Of a DNA stretch of 64,000 bases, positions 1 through 11,510 are shown piece after piece. Below the pieces are notes generated by a model that was not told the DNA's origin, did not search any database, and saw only the letters and a program-made list of their open reading frames with translations. A program made the position numbers and the translations under genes. Each line of letters opens with the position of its first letter. The stretch's first letter is position 1. This DNA comes from Topomyia yanbarensis (Eukaryota > Arthropoda > Insecta > Diptera > Culicidae). The stretch spans positions 35,411 through 99,410 of the forward strand of contig NW_026683306.1 of assembly GCF_030247195.1 (NCBI RefSeq). The letters are read 5' to 3'.

Positions 1-489
1 AACTGAAATGAAAAATTTTCAAAATCAAATTTGTATTTTTGATGCAAAATGACTTTAAAATTCATGAAACATTGAGATGTTTGCCAAAAATTGACTTTTT
101 TGGACTTTGGTACATTTTTGCCTTTCTAATATAGAAAGGTTATGCAATCACTCTAAAAATCGTCAATCATACCGGCCCGGAGGAAGTATGCAGTGAGGGG
201 TTGCTACTTTAAAATTAAAACTAATTTAAAATTTCTTAACTAGTTGAAAATTTTCGGCAGGACCTGGACCTCCCGGATCTTTCTCCATGATCCACCGCTG
301 GTTTCAAGCGGTGTTTCAGTATCACATAGTATCTCAAGATCGTGGCTGTCGATCCATTGTATGTATGTGCAAATCGTACTGAACATGTAATATTCATTTC
401 CACCATTGTATTGAACATAACCAGCCATGGAATCGTAGTCTGGACAAATGAGAAAAGCACAATTGCACCACTAGGTGGATTAAAACAGG
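1..489 (-). repeat. Dispersed TTTTAATCCACC repeat, partial
   Basis: Reading on the minus strand, the unit starts at about 489 with TTTTAATCCACCTAGTGGTG and runs to the left edge. It includes a short hairpin at about 121-140 (CCTTTCT...AGAAAGG). The same family occurs at 39.3-40.0, 42.57-43.24 and 49.98-50.42 kb. I recall it as very common in Aedes-type genomes, but its class is not settled here. Confidence 0.7.
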
Positions 490-2277
490 TTTTTATTTTG
501 GGAATGCGTCGAGTTGAGGCGAAAACGTAATGTGATTAATAACGAGGATAACACTTTCCGAATGTAGAGAGAAATTTATGAAAAATGACGATTTCCATTC
601 GACTCTAGCAGGTTCTGATCGATTTTGATGAGCATTTCATTTTTGTTGTATGACCAATTATATGTATAGGTCAAATGTTTAAAAACCGTAATTTAAGGTC
701 AAGATAGCATCATTTTGAAACCGCTAGTTTCGGAGGTTTAGTATCTTCGATGAGTTTTACAAACGTTAAACAGCGCATCATTTGATAAAATAATTTTGAC
801 GATATATCGTCCAAGAAGTATTTATGGTGAATTTTCTCAGGTTAATATTCATGACTACAATAAAGTCTTAACAAATTCGCTAAAGACACGAACTCTGTTA
901 CTATTTTCTGAAAAATTAATTCTGCATAATTTTAAAACTTCAAAAATTACGGTTTCGGAATTATGCCGTTTGGACAGTATGATCGATTTTCACCAAACCT
1001 TTCCGGCTACGCCGCTGACTTCAAGTAAGTAGAAACAAAGTCGTTCTACACTCGTTCACAAGAAACTTCTTCGAATGCTGAATATCTATTATAATACATT
1101 GAAACCCCGATTTTATCAGCCAAATATGACATATGTTTGATGGGCTCTAGCAGACGAACAAGACGGAATTCGAGTAAATCCTTTCTTGAGAATGTTTTCC
1201 TTATCATGAAGATGGAAATATGCAAAAAATAGAAAGTTAATGATAATCAGAAATAGTTATCAGACTACATCAAGGGACGGGAAGAATATTTTAACAGCTT
1301 TAGTTTATTATAAAGAAAAAATTTTGCCCGATTTAGTCAATGTCCCTATTTTGTCAGCCTAAAATACACCATGAGACTGATAAAAATGGGTCTTTATTGT
1401 ATTATTATTCACTGTGTTTCACATTAAAAGGTACATTTCATTTTGGGGTTTTTTTGTTGCTTCGATGCAATTATTTTTAGGTAGCTTTCAAGGGGTTATT
1501 TAATAGACTTCTTCCAAAAATTGGCGAACCTATTCCAATTCGCATACCAATTAATTGGTATACTTAAGGGTTTATATGTTGCAGATAGAGAAAATACTGA
1601 AATTTTCAGCTTTTTTCCTACACAATATTACGAAAGCTAATTAAACATTTTTTCCTAATAAGTTTGTGAAAATTATAAACTATTTGGAATTTTTTAATAG
1701 TTTTATTTTTTATTTAACCGTGATTTTTTTTTAATAAATAGTTACCATCGCTTTACAACGTAGTCTATTTTTCATGGCTTGCGGTGAGCACGATCTCTCG
1801 AATTGCTGAACTGAAAATTATGGAATAGAAATTAATTTTTAGAATTCTTTACAGATTTAACTCGCCGCGCAGATGGCTCTGAATTAGACCCGCTGGTGCC
1901 CTAAGACGATTTCGCTAGATTTTCAGAGCACTGTGCACCCAGTGCATTAAGGCAAGTGACGGAAGGTTATCGAAAAGATTCGTGAAAATAAAAAAAACCA
2001 GCAATGATGATGATTGTCCCAAACGGTTCGTTTTCGAGAGGTATTTATTTGTTCTTTGGCATTAGGATTAGCGATAATAATTCAAATCAAGGATACTACT
2101 GGGAAGTCACCTTTAGAAAAATATCAGGAGCTGCGATTTCAATTTTCTTAGTTCTCAGTCGCGTTGGAAATTTGTGTAAAGTATAAACTTCAAATCGATT
2201 AAAAAAAAATTCGATTTTTTTGGTTCAGTACAATATATAACCCCTTTAGGAAAATTCAGTTTTCCCACCACTTTGCT
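1..2277. repeat. Left arm of a large inverted duplication
   Basis: Read in reverse complement, this stretch matches 40044-43023 nearly base for base over its whole length, including shared stop-riddled open frames (796-1032 forward against 42019-42261 reverse). The match begins at base 1, so the arm probably continues to the left of the window. Its inner end is about 2277, next to LINE copy A. The partner arm carries a 661-bp insertion (40177-40837) that this arm lacks. Bases 1-489 belong to the dispersed repeat with the TTTTAATCCACCTA end. The rest shows no recognisable coding capacity. Confidence 0.9.
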
Positions 2278-2298
2278 TTAAGGACCCTTCACTTCAAC

Positions 2299-3032
2299 AG
2301 GTGAAGATTCTGGAATGCAAGTAATTGTATTCCGCAAAAACTGAAGATGATAAGACAACTTATTCTCCGTCAAACTCGGTTCGGGTGACTTTCTCCGGGT
2401 CTGCTCTTCCCAACTATGTCCTCCTGGATAAGGTTCGCCTACCTGTTCACCTGTTTGTACTGCGGGTAATGAACTGCAGCAATTGCAAGCAACTGGGCCA
2501 CACAGCCACTTATTGTGGCAACAAAAAGCGGTGCGGCAAATGCGAGGGAGAGCATGAGGATGACGCTTGCGGTGGAGAAACTGAAAAGTGTATTTACTGC
2601 GTGGGCCCTCCGCGTGCTCTTAGGTCATGCCCGGCGTACAAGCAGCGCGGGGATAAAATTAGGCGCTCCCTTAAGGATCGCTCGAGGCACTCTTATGCAG
2701 AAATGCTAAAGAATGCTTCGCCATCTGTCCCTTCCGAAAATTCCTTTGCTCTTTTGGCTGGCGTTGAGCAAGAATCTGACGACCCACAAGAGGGAACATA
2801 ATTGATTAACCCAGGGGAATCCAGGAAGAGGAGAAATCTCGCCTCCCCTAGATTGCCTCGTAAGGGTACCAAGATGTCGTCCACTCAGAGTGCGCCAACT
2901 ACAATCAATAAATCCAACGGAAGTGATGCACTAAAGCCGAAGAAATTTGCTCCAAGACTTGGAAATTATAATTCTAACAAGGTGTATCCACCACTTCCAA
3001 GGACACCAAAAACCCCAAGTGTCCCCTTTTGA
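2299..3032 (+). pseudogene. LINE A ORF1 fragment (gag-like, CCHC zinc knuckles)
   Basis: Remnant of the nucleic-acid-binding ORF1 protein that would coat element RNA. Three zinc-knuckle motifs are visible: CSNCKQLGHTATYC, CGKCEGEHEDDAC and CIYCVGPPRALRSC. The third has lost its histidine spacing. The order matches ORF1 of copy D. The N-terminal half is missing through 5' truncation. A stop at 2799-2801 splits the C-terminal basic region; the reading continues in frame from 2802 to 3032 and ends at the junction with inserted DNA. It cannot make a full protein. Confidence 0.85.
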
Positions 3033-3349
3033 CATTAAAAATGTCTTACTCCACTATCTGGGGCTAGGTGTCATTCTAAAATCTAAACTATCTCCCATGT
3101 AACGAAACTATGTAAGGTTTGCACGCTTATAAATCCGATATTACTAGATGGATTTTAATCATTCATACACCAACCGATTCAGAAACACCTAACTTAAATA
3201 TTGGTAATAATTTAATATCTCCCCAATAAAAGTAGACTTGGTAAAATTAAAAAGTTGACGAAAAACGGGAAAATTACCATTCGTGAGGCAGATTTCTCAG
3301 ACACAGCCGTCATTAGAGGGCACCTTCGTGACTCAGTCAAACACGAAAA
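3033..3349. other. Unassigned insertion sequence, left part
   Basis: A/T-rich DNA between the broken ORF1 of LINE A and the promoter-like duplication. No coding frame of note, no terminal repeat and no similarity to other parts of the window were recognised. It forms the left portion of the 4.3-kb block inserted in LINE A. Confidence 0.4.
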
Positions 3350-3645
3350 GTCATAAATAGAAGCGACGCATGTCCGTTTAAATCAGTTGTTGCTAATATC
3401 CCATACGATCAACATCGTCTCCGGGCGATGCAATAAGCGCTATCGATTTTCGGCAACGTTGGCATTTGCACACACTCGCACCTAAGTTACTAAACCATAT
3501 ACGGTTAGTTTATAAATAGAGGTGACGCATAAACGTTTGAATCAGTTTTTGTTCTTATGGCGAACGGGTAAGATCTTAGCTGCAGCGTCTGGACGCTACA
3601 CTAAGCGGTAGACGCTATGCATTTTCGGCAGCGATGGGCGTGTGC
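3350..3645 (+). promoter_or_regulatory. Two tandem TATA + initiator promoter-like units
   Basis: Two related units lie about 158 bp apart. The first has CATAAATAG at 3352 and the arthropod initiator TCAGTT at 3383. The second has TATAAATAG at 3511 and TCAGTT at 3542. In both the TATA-to-initiator distance is 32-33 bp, the usual spacing for a Pol II core promoter. The units share GACGCAT just after the TATA box and a downstream motif CATTTTCGGCA or GATTTTCGGCA. No gene follows in phase, so this is more likely the promoter end of an unidentified mobile element than a host promoter. Activity is inferred. Confidence 0.5.
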
Positions 3646-3760
3646 GGATTTTTCGGGTACCAGCACGGTGTCACAAAATGATTTGCAAAGTGGGTGGGTG
3701 GGGTGGTTTGGATTTAATTCAATACGGCAGGATGCGGCTTATGTGTGCTATAGGAGAGTA

Positions 3761-3844
3761 CACTCAGGTTTTTTTGCGAGGATTTTGAAATTTACGCGGT
3801 TTTCATTTACGCGGCCTGTATCCCCCGCGTAAAAAACCTGAGTG
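3761..3844. mobile_element. 84-bp TA-flanked MITE
   Basis: A small palindromic element. The left end CACTCAGGTTTTTTTGCG is mirrored at the right end by CGCGTAAAAAACCTGAGTG. It sits between TA dinucleotides at 3759-3760 and 3845-3846, the target duplication expected of Tc1/mariner-type elements. The interior repeats TTTACGCGG. It is far too short to encode a transposase and would have depended on one supplied in trans. Confidence 0.8.
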
Positions 3845-3846
3845 TA

Positions 3847-4061
3847 ATTGCATCGGAAACAATCACATTCCTAGCAGAACTTGTTGTTTTCTAATTTCAA
3901 ACACTTTTGTTTCGTACTGCACAAAACGGAAAATTTTAAAACAAAACTTACCGTCCCAGCAGCAGTTTAAGCGGGTGTTCTTTTTCGATTAAAATTCAAG
4001 CCATGTCTTAAGCGTTACTGGACTTAAAATTGTTTTCCCAGTTTATGCAGTCAGAGTATCT
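3847..4061. other. Unassigned spacer before LINE B 3' end
   Basis: No reading frame, repeat or known element recognised between the MITE and the 3' tail of the reverse-strand CR1-like LINE. Confidence 0.3.
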
Positions 4062-6573
4062 GCCCTGCCCTATGTTTATTTCGCAGTTTATTTCGCAGTT
4101 TATGTTTATTACCTTCACCAACAAGCCCCTTGGTCCCAATGGTGGTTGCTTAAACTAATTACATTTTAAAAATGACAACATTTTCGCTTTTATAGCATTC
4201 CGCGTCCGGTTGAAGTCAAAGGCCGTCGCCACACTGTTAAAAATTCGTTGGAGTCCGGTTACAGCGCTCTGGCAACCATAGTTGGTTCTCCTGAACGGAA
4301 CTCGCAGAAGGGAGTTATTACGTAGAGCTCGAACGCGGGCTTGAAGATCCAGACGTCCGAGGATTGTAGGGCAATCCACTCTGGCAGAGAGTAAGTCCGA
4401 GACGAACAGGGCTCGAGAGCAGTCCCTCCGAATGCTGAGTGTATCGAGGTGTATAAGCTGGCAACGGTTTTCATAGCTCGGCAGCTGAAATCTGTTTCGC
4501 CATGGGAGATGACGAAGGGCGAAGCGTATGAACCTGCGTTGGACAGCCTCGATTCTGTCAATCCCATTCTGGTAGTACGGATTCCAAACAGCTGAACAAT
4601 ATTCTAACGTTGAGCGGACCAACGCGCAGTAAAGCGATTTAAGACAATATACGTCCCTGAAGTTTTTCGCTATTCGGAAGATGAACCCAAGCTGTCGTGA
4701 TGCCTTATCCACGATGTATGACGTATGTGGTTTGAATGTTAATGCCGAATCCATGATGACTCCGAGATCTTTGATGTGAGAGTGTCTTGGAATGCTCGAG
4801 CCGAAGAAATGGTAGTTAAACTGAGTCGGTTGGCGTTTCCGCGTGAACGTAACGATTGAGCATTTGCTCGGGTTTAAAACCATTCTGTTTTGATCACACC
4901 ACGTGCTAAAGCTGTCCAGATCCCTCTGAAGAAGCTCGGCATCGGTTTTATCCCGTATTTGTTGAAAAATTTTCATGTCGTCGGCGAAAGAAAGGCGGGG
5001 TCCTTGTAATGTGAAATTGACATCATTAAAGTAGAGGAGGAATATTACTGGACCGAGATGGCTTCCTTGTGGTATGCCGGATGTAGCGAAGAATGGTGCA
5101 GATAGACAGTCCTTAATGCTGATTTGAAGTTGCCTTCCATCGAGGTAGGAACCAAACCAGCGCAGAAGTTGTCAATGAATGCCGAGTTTGTCCAGCTTCG
5201 CTATTGCGATATCATGGTTGATTTTGTCGAAGGCCGCAGATAGATCCATATAAATAGCATCGGTTTGCAATCCGTCAGCGAATCCATCCATTACATATGT
5301 TGTGAACGAGAGCAGGTTTGTCGTTGTCGATCGTTTAGGCATGAAACCGTGTTGGTCATCTGCAATGTAGTGTTTGCAGTGAAAGAAAATAGGATCTAAC
5401 ACAACCAGCTCGAACAGTTTTGATACAGCACTTAAACACGAGATTCCCCGATAATTGTCAATGTTCGATTTGTTTCCTTTTTTATGAACTGGAAACATGT
5501 GCGCTGCTTTCCAGCAGGAAGGGAATGTACCAGTAGTGAGTGATAGCTCGAAGACTCGCCGAAGTGGTTCAAGAAGCCCGCTGATGCACTTTTTGACAAA
5601 AATCGGAACACCATCTGGACCTGGGGAACAAGATGCTTTCAGTTTGGCATTTGCTGCAAGAATGGCAGCATTATCGACACAAATTCGGTTGATGGTTCGT
5701 CCTAGAGAAGGAGTTAAATTAGCGGCGGCAGCGACTTGTTGTGGTGGCAAGCGCTCGTTGGAAAAAACGCTTGAAAATTTGTCGGAGAACAGTTGGCAAA
5801 TTTCCTTAGTGTCGGTGCCTAAAACTCCATTAAACGACATACAAGATGGCAAACCGGATTCCTTTCGCTGCTCGTTAACATACTTCCAGAACGCCTTGGG
5901 CTTGGATTTCAGTTGACGCTCGACGTTTCGCTGGTGTCTAAAAAAGGCGCGTCTGCTTTGTTGTTTGTATTCGTGGTTGAGTTGAAAGTAGTGATTTCGT
6001 AATGCAAGTGTCTTATGCTTCGAGAATTTTTTAAATGCAGCTCGTTTGGCAGATTTTAAACGTCTTAGGACGGTTGATTGCCAGGGAGGGTGCTCATCGG
6101 TACTAATTGTTCGTTTTGGTACATGGCGGTCGATAAGGTAGTTAAGAATACTAGAAAACGTCATCGCTGCTTCGTTCGCGTCGTCATTGTTAATATTTTC
6201 GTCCCAGTTTATATCCAACAGCGTGCTAACGATGCTGTCGTAGTCAGCGTTTTTAAAATCGTAGACGATAGAGCTTGAGACGTCTTCAAAATTCACTCCT
6301 AAGTTACCAGCGAATACAAGATGTAGTGGGGGATGATGACGCACCTGCTTGACTAAAGGAGTCGGTGCAGTGCAGCAGTACGGAGCGCAGTCCCGGGCAC
6401 TTACAAAGCAGAGGTCCAATTTACGTCCATTCTCGTTGGTGACATTATTAATTTGCCGAAGAGTTGCGCTGCTGTATTTGTCCAAAATACAACTGGCATT
6501 GTTAATAAGCGCAGATTTTTCGATATCCAATCGTAGAAAACCATTACTTGCTTGGCACCACGTCAAGCCAGGT
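4062..6573 (-). mobile_element. CR1-like LINE copy B (5'-truncated)
   Basis: Reverse-strand non-LTR element. Its 5' end is cut within the endonuclease domain at about 6573, where identity with copy C (20285 onward) stops abruptly. The 3' end carries a short repeat of the type (ATAAACTGCGAA)2 near 4075-4110, resembling the microsatellite-like 3' termini of CR1-group elements. The region shared with copy C (6573-5447) is nearly identical to it, so both copies are fairly young. No clear target-site duplication was found. Confidence 0.8.
4155..6566 (-). pseudogene. CR1-like LINE B ORF2: EN remnant + reverse transcriptase
   Basis: Encodes the last part of the AP-endonuclease-like domain and a full reverse transcriptase used for target-primed reverse transcription. 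Reading from 6566 down, visible parts are a C-terminal endonuclease stretch, the finger motif SCSPGPDGVP, then YRGISCLSAVSKLFE, MDLSAAFDKINH with a catalytic Asp, SGIPQGSHLGP, and the catalytic SFADD box near 4990, followed by thumb motifs such as KDLGVIMDSALTF. One in-frame TGA at 5172-5174 separates a 464-codon part from the rest; the frame is unchanged across it. A 3-bp loss follows GVP. Otherwise the frame is open to the natural stop at 4155. With the truncated 5' end the copy is dead. Confidence 0.85.
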
Positions 6574-7370
6574 ATTTAAAACACAGTTCTAATCGCGTTT
6601 TGAAGTATCCAACATATAGAACGGTTGGGTATACCAATTTAAATTTTAAAATAAATCTGTTTTAAATTATGAAACAAACCGCTGTACTGAAGATATAATT
6701 ATGTCAGTCATATTACCACATAAAACACCTATATGACATAAAACGCTACAGAATTGGTTTAATAATACAATGTTTACACTACAGAGTTATAACACGATAT
6801 AATAATTATCAACAAGAAAAATGTCACCAAGATCGTATAAAAACCCGTTTTAACTGGTAGTGCAAACGTTGTATAATTGTATGTAATTTATCAAATAATT
6901 TCATTTGTTCAACCACTAATCGATCAAGAAATACTTAGCCTTAAGATTGTTTACTTAGTACATTATTCAAAATTTAAATGGAAAATGAAATTTCATATTT
7001 CATGGAATCTGTATATTTCCGTTGGCGGGCGTGGGCTTCCTCATCACAGTTCTCAATATGGAACTTTTCTTTTGAATATATTTTCTGGAGAGACCAGCCT
7101 ATTTTTACTAGATGGATCAGCCAAATAATGCCAATCACCTAGTGAGATTAATTGTAATAATAGATTACCGTTAAATGACCTTCAATAAATTATGTTTTAA
7201 TGGGGAGGGTATATAGCAAATTGTAACATATGAAAAGAGGCGAGTGAGCAAAACTCACGTCGATATGTGTGATAGAAAAAATTCATTTGCACGCTCTTGA
7301 AAAACGCTACATTTTTAATGTCACCGTGGTCGTGTCCTGTATACAACCCTTTAATTTTTTTTTTCAAACA
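6574..7370. other. Unassigned A/T-rich insertion sequence, right part
   Basis: About 800 bp between the 5' end of LINE B and the resumption of LINE A. It has short open frames only (for example 6877-7128) with no recognisable family. The last bases before LINE A resumes read as a pyrimidine tract followed by CAAACAG, which resembles a splice acceptor but is probably fortuitous. Together with 3033-4061 this is what remains of the host insertion into which LINE B jumped. Confidence 0.35.
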
Positions 7371-7556
7371 GATACTCAGTCCAGTAGCGGACTAATGAAA
7401 TTTTCTGACATAGTGGACTTAATTTTCATAGCTTTTGATGTTACTGATCCTCTTCAAAGCCTTCTGATACTTTTTCTCCCTATAGTGCAAACATTTTTGA
7501 AGCAGTTGACTACTAAATGGCCCCTCCTTGCAGCGATCGTATCCTTCGATGGATAA
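7371..7556 (+). pseudogene. LINE A ORF1 C-terminal end
   Basis: This short piece matches the last residues of ORF1 in copy D (from about 29640), so ORF1 was contiguous from 3032 to here before the 4.3-kb insertion. It keeps the conserved stretch FLKQLTTKWPLLAAIVSFDG and ends at a TAA inside the string ATGGATAA. The ATG of that same string starts ORF2 (7549), a stop-start overlap typical of coupled translation of LINE ORFs. The corresponding stop is lost in copy D. Confidence 0.75.
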
Positions 7557-10500
7557 GTCATCGAAAGAAGTCACCGATTCGGTCACTGTTCTACAGTGGA
7601 ACAGCAGAAGTATCCTCCCGAAAATCGATTCCTTTAAATTTTTACTAAATAGTTTAAAATGTGATGCTTTCGCATTATGTGAAACTTGGTTAACTTCCGA
7701 TATAAATCTCAACTTCCACGACTTTAATATAATTCGTCTGGATCGAGAAAACCCCTATGGAGGAGTACTTTTGGGGATTAAAAAGTGCTATTCTTTCAAC
7801 GCTTTGTAATATCACGGAATCCTTACCGGCACCGCGACTAGTTCTGGGAGACTTTAACTCGCACGGTACGGTATGGGGCTGTCTTCATGACGATAATAGA
7901 TCAACATTAATCCAAGATCTTTGCGGCAATTTCAACATGACCATCTTAAACACGGGAGAAATGACGCGGATCCCTACACCACCAGCAAGCGCTAGCGCGT
8001 TGGACTTTTCGCTTTGCTCGACATCGCTACAGTTAGATTGCAGGTGGAAGGTGATCCCTGATCCCCACGGTAGCGATCATTTGCCTATCGTGATTTCAAT
8101 TGCTAACGGTTCAAGACCATCGGAAACAATCAATGTCTCGTATGACCTCACACGGAACATTCATTGGAATAGTTACGCGACCGCGATATCCGTTAAAATC
8201 GAATCCACTCAATAACTTTCTCCGGAGGAAGAGTACAGGTTTTTGGCTGGCTTGATTCTCGACAGTGCGAATCAAGCTCAGACTAAACCAGTACCCAGCG
8301 CGAATACCCATGGACGGTCTCCCACCCTGTGGTGGGATAAAGAGTGCTCAGAGCTGTACGCGGAGAAGTCCACTGCATATAAGACCTTCCGGGAAGACGG
8401 GTTACCCGCTAGCTATCAACAGTACGCGTCGTTAGAAAGGCGAATGAAGAGTCTAATGAAAGCCAAAAAACGCAGTTATTGGCGCCAGTTCGTCGACGGG
8501 TTAACGAGAGAAACAGCGATGAGCACTCTTTGGGGTACGGCTCGACGTATGCGAAACCGAAACAGAACCAACGAGAACGTTGAATTCAAACCGTTGGATA
8601 TTCGCTTTCGCCAAGAAGATCTGTCCGGACTCTGTCCCGGTACAGAAAATGTGCCGCGCCGCGTCTCCTTACGATACAAACACCATTTTCGATAGTGGAG
8701 TTCTCACTTGCTCTCTTGTCATGCAACAATAACGCCCCAGGGTTAGACAAAATCAAATTCAACTTGCTGAAGAATCTGCCTGACACTGCAAAAAGGCGCT
8801 TGTTGAATTTATTTAACAAGTTTCTTGAGGGTAACATTGTCCCTCATGACTGGAGGCAAGTGAAGGTCATCGCCATCCAAAAAACAGGAAAACCAGCCTC
8901 CGACCACAACTCGTATCGGCCGATTGCAATGCTGTCCTGCATTCGGAAGTTGTTCGAGAAAATGATCTAGTTTCGCCTCGACAATTGGGTTGAAGCAAAT
9001 GGCTTACTGTCAGATACACAATTTGGCTTCCGCAAAGGCAAAGGGACGAACGATTGCCTTGCGCTGCTTTCTACAGAAATCCAAATGGCCTATGCTAACA
9101 AAGAGCAGATGACATCAGTCTTCTTGGATATTAAGGGGGCTTTTGACTCAGTTTCTATCAACATTCTGTCAGAGAAGCTGCACCAGCTTGGTCTTTCTTC
9201 AATTTTAAATAACTTTTTGCTAAACCTGTTGTCTGAAAAGCACATGCACTTTTCGCATGGCGATTTAACAACATCGCGATTTAGCTACATGGGTCTTCCC
9301 CAGGGCTCATGTCTTAGTCCCCCGCTCTACAATTTTTACGTGAATGACATTGACGATTGTCTTGCCAATTCATGCACGCTAAGGCAACTTGCAGACGACG
9401 GGGTGGTCTCTGTTACAGGGCCTAAAGCTGCCGACTTGCAAGGACCATTACAAGATACCTTGGACAATTCGTCTGCTTGGGCTCTTCAGCTGGGTATCGA
9501 GTTCTCCACGGAGAAAACTGAGTTGGTTATTTTTTCTAGGAAGCGTGAGCCGGCGCAACTCCAGCTTCTATTAATGGGTGTAACGATCAATCAGGTCTTC
9601 ACATTTAAATATCTCGGGGTCTGGTTCGACTCTAAAGGTACCTAATGTGACATAGGTATCTGAAACAGAAATGCCAACAAAGGATCAATTTTCTCCTGAC
9701 AATAACTGGAACATGGTGGGGTGTCCACCCAGGAGACCTGATCAGGTTATACCAAACAACGATATTGTCGGTGATGGAGTACGGGTGTTTCTGTTTCCAC
9801 TCCGCTGCGAACATACACTTCATCAAATTGGAGAGAACCCAGTATCGTTGCTTGCGCATTGCCTTGGGTTGCATGCACTCGACCCATATGATGAGTCTCG
9901 AAGTGCTGGCGGGCGTTCTTCCGCTAAAAAATCGATTTTGGGAACTCTCATATCGATTGCTCATCCGATGCGATATTCTGAACCCGTTGGTGATTGAAAA
10001 CTTCGAGAGACTCGTCGAGTTTAATTCTCAAACCCGATTTATGACCTTGTACTTCGACTACATGGCACAGAGCATTAATCCTTCGTCGTATACTCCCAAC
10101 CGTGTTCGTTTCCTAGATACTTCTGATTCTACTAAATTCTTGGACACATCCATGAAGGAAGAGATTCATGGAATCCCGGACCATATACGCCCGCAAGTGA
10201 TCCCCAATATATTTTATAATAAATTACGAGAAGTCGACTGTGACAAAATGTTCTACACTGACGGATCAAATCTCGATGGGTCCACTGGTTTCGGTATCTT
10301 CAATAATGTCACCGCTTCATTCAATCTCAATGCTTCAGTTTACGTCGCAGAGTTAGCTGCAATTCAGTACACCCTTGGGATCATCGACACTCTGCCCACA
10401 GATCACTACTTCATCATTTCGGACAGCCTCAGCTCTATCGAGGCTCTTCGTTCGATGAAGCCCAAAAAGCAATTCTCATATTTCCTAGGGAAGATACGAG

Positions 10501-11083
10501 AGTCCTTGTGTACGTTATCTGAAAAATCTTATCAGATTACCTTTGTTTGGGTCCCCTCTCATTGCTCTATCCCGGGCAATAAAAAGGCCGACTCATTAGC
10601 AAAGGTGGGCGCATTAAATGGTGACATATACGAAAGACCAATCTGATTCAACGAATTTTTTAGTATTTGTCGTCAGAAGACACTCAACAGTTGGCAAACC
10701 TCGTGGAGCAATGGTGAACTTGGACGATGGCTACATTCGATTATCCCAAAGGTATCAGCGAAGCCTTGGTTCAGGGGGATGGATGTGGGTCGGGATTTTA
10801 TTCGTGTAATGTCCCGACTTATGTCCAACCACCTTAGATGCGCATTTGCGGCGTATTGGGCTTGCAGAGAGTAGTCTGTGCGCTTGTGACGAGGGCTATC
10901 ACGACATCGTGCACGTTGTCTGGGTATGCGCCGTATTGTGACGACAGGTCTCAGTTAAAGGATTCCCTTCGGGCCCGAGGTAGACCACCCAATGTCCCAG
11001 TCCGAGATATGCTGGCAAATCGTGATTTCCCCTATATGTCCCTTATTTATACTTTCATAAAAACGATAAATATCCCAATTTAG
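7549..11083 (+). pseudogene. LINE A ORF2: endonuclease, RT and RNase H, multiply broken
   Basis: Polyprotein of the I-group LINE. In order: endonuclease (VLQWNSRSI, CETWL, LGDFNSHGTVWG, GSDHLPI), reverse transcriptase (FLDIKGAFDSV, GLPQGSCLSP, ADDGVV near 9395, KYLGVWFDSK), RNase H (FYTDGSN near 10255, AELAA, ISDSLSS, KKADSLAK) and a short C-terminal remnant. Lesions against copy D: about 150 bp lost near 7800, an in-frame TAA at 8213-8215 (Glu in D), a frameshift near 8570, a TAG at 8968-8970, loss of frame near 9640-9765, and frame loss after 10646. The RT active-site Phe is replaced by Leu (LADD). The four acidic RNase H residues can still be read. Non-functional. Confidence 0.85.
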
Positions 11084-11505
11084 CCCCTGTCTTTTTATTT
11101 CTCGTTTTTAGAAGTTTCGTTCTGCCTTGTGGAACCGATCAGCTCCAGACTGCCACTATGTAACCGCCGTCGCCTTTACTACTACGGAAACTGAAGCGAG
11201 AGCGACTCGAGGTCCGATGACTTTTGAAGGATTCCTCGCGGGTCCGAAGAATACCATCCGTCAATCCGACCTACTCGACTGAGGCGCTAATTTGTTTCGC
11301 TGATCTCCCGTTTGTCCGAACGTTGCAAGTTTTGCTCTTCTCTCCCGGTCACTATCTACGCCATCTCTCCCCTGTCCTTGATACAACTGCTTCTACACCG
11401 ATTTTGGAAATAAGCCCCCCTCTGAATATCTTGACCAAGCATAAGTCTCCGATAAAAAATCAACTTTGTATTCCGTATTCCTAGTTTTAAGATAGTTGTA
11501 ATTTT
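11084..11505 (+). other. 3' UTR of LINE A
   Basis: Non-coding tail after ORF2. It keeps patches also seen in the 3' UTR of copy D, such as CTAGTTTTAAGATAGTTGT against 34828-34850, but is otherwise diverged. The poly(A) end was not found. The sequence is cut by the BEL LTR at 11511. Confidence 0.55.
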
Positions 11506-11510
11506 ACCTC

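Larger units (their letters stand above)
2299..11505 (+). mobile_element. I-group LINE copy A (5'-truncated, interrupted)
   Basis: A defective non-LTR retrotransposon of the same family as copy D (28222-35133). It is 5'-truncated in the middle of ORF1: its first bases match copy D from about 28915. ORF1 runs to 3032, breaks off, and resumes at about 7371 exactly where copy D continues, so 3033-7370 is inserted DNA. ORF2 follows at 7549-11083 and then a 3' UTR to about 11505, where the BEL LTR begins. The RNase H domain after the RT points to the I/Loner/Outcast group of mosquito LINEs. The clade name is inferred, not tested by phylogeny. Confidence 0.85.

Noticed and set aside
1..2277. Arms as terminal inverted repeats of one giant 43-kb transposon
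   Set aside because: The left arm starts at the window edge, the arms contain an independent dispersed repeat, and the DNA between is a pile of unrelated nested elements.
5497..5916. Forward-strand open frame within LINE B
   Set aside because: Shadow of the reverse-strand RT frame; the same shadow appears at the matching place in copy C.
7340..7375. Splice acceptor before resumed LINE A sequence
   Set aside because: The pyrimidine tract plus CAG is short, lies at an insertion junction, and no matching donor is evident at 3032.
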